The position numbers and the translations under genes were made by a program. Shown here one piece after another: positions 63,753 through 64,000 of a DNA stretch of 64,000 nt. Every line of letters starts with the position of its first letter. Within the stretch, counting starts at the first letter, position 1. This DNA is from Haematobia irritans (taxonomy: Eukaryota > Arthropoda > Insecta > Diptera > Muscidae): positions 96,743,674-96,807,673 of the forward strand of contig NC_134398.1 in assembly GCF_050003625.1 (NCBI RefSeq). Direction: 5' to 3'. Below the pieces are notes generated by a model, which worked only from the letters and a program-made list of their open reading frames with translations, ran no database searches and had not been told where the DNA came from.

Positions 63753-64000
63753 CTACCATGCAGTTACAATTGCCAAATGTTAGTTGTGCTGACAGATATC
63801 ATTGACAGTTGACGGAACCACCTGCTTTCGGTTGGCAAATAATTCGGTTGAGGCAACGAATCTGTTTTCTGGGTGTGATAACAAAGCATTCGTAAAAATG
63901 AACAAAAACCAAACTAAAACTAAAACCAAATTTAGTAAAATTTCATATAAAATGATAACTCTGACCTCCTTTATTATAGAAAGCTTATCATACGTACGAA
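63753..64000. other. Unassigned DNA at window end
   Basis: No coding signal. Contains the A-rich run AACAAAAACCAAACTAAAAC at 63901-63920. Confidence 0.3.

Overview
The window looks like a transposon graveyard from a dipteran genome, most likely a calyptrate (muscoid) fly. Reasons: AT-rich DNA; dipteran-type gypsy, copia, I/LOA-like LINE, DD37E, DD41D and DD34D elements; a 59-bp intron; and a captured piece that reads like a fly cathepsin F. The genus cannot be fixed from the sequence. I see no intact host gene in 64 kb. Nearly every recognisable coding segment belongs to a mobile element or to sequence carried inside one.

Layout. 1-1.4 kb: remnants of a PIF/Harbinger-like transposase with an intron, partly duplicated. 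1.4-5.2 kb: 5'-truncated LINE (copy 1, minus). 5.2-7.2 kb: unassigned DNA with an exon-like tandem duplication and an ATG-less open frame. 7.2-18.3 kb: one gypsy-type LTR element (Gypsy-A, minus) with CCCC target duplication. Its left LTR holds a DD37E transposon, which itself holds an 8-bp-TSD MITE; its integrase gene holds two nested long-inverted-repeat elements with 8-bp TSDs. 18.4-21.2 kb: dead Tc1-like transposase and a Helentron-like satellite-bearing element. 21.2-30.1 kb: a second gypsy element (Gypsy-B, minus) split by LINE copy 2, which carries a tRNA-derived SINE, and by a plus-strand LTR-type fragment. 31.2-44.6 kb: a DD41D mariner split in two by a 12.5-kb nest holding LINE copy 3, two tRNA-SINE remnants, a CR1/Kiri-like LINE with an 897-codon endonuclease/RT frame, and a 1.6-kb GTAC-end element. 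44.6-46.8 kb: MITEs and LINE copy 4. 46.8-52.8 kb: a copia element (minus) carrying two AGGGCTG MITEs and a mariner with a piece of LINE RT inside. 52.8-58.7 kb: a large GTAC-end element carrying a broken cathepsin F-like copy, a Helentron-like element, a mariner and smaller relatives of itself. 58.7-64 kb: a head-to-head pair of GTAC-end elements, two MITE groups and a second deleted DD41D mariner.

How the parts relate. The strongest biological link is a LINE/SINE pair: the tRNA-derived SINE at 24.7-25.1 kb ends in the same roughly 60 bp as the RNase H-bearing LINE present here in four copies, both followed by (TTAGG)n-like repeats, and the SINE sits inside one of those LINE copies. The second item of interest is the GTAC-end family (GGTAGGTACTATG or GGCCGGTACT termini, 4-bp T/A TSDs), which ranges from 0.2 kb to several kb and includes a member carrying host-gene-like coding sequence.
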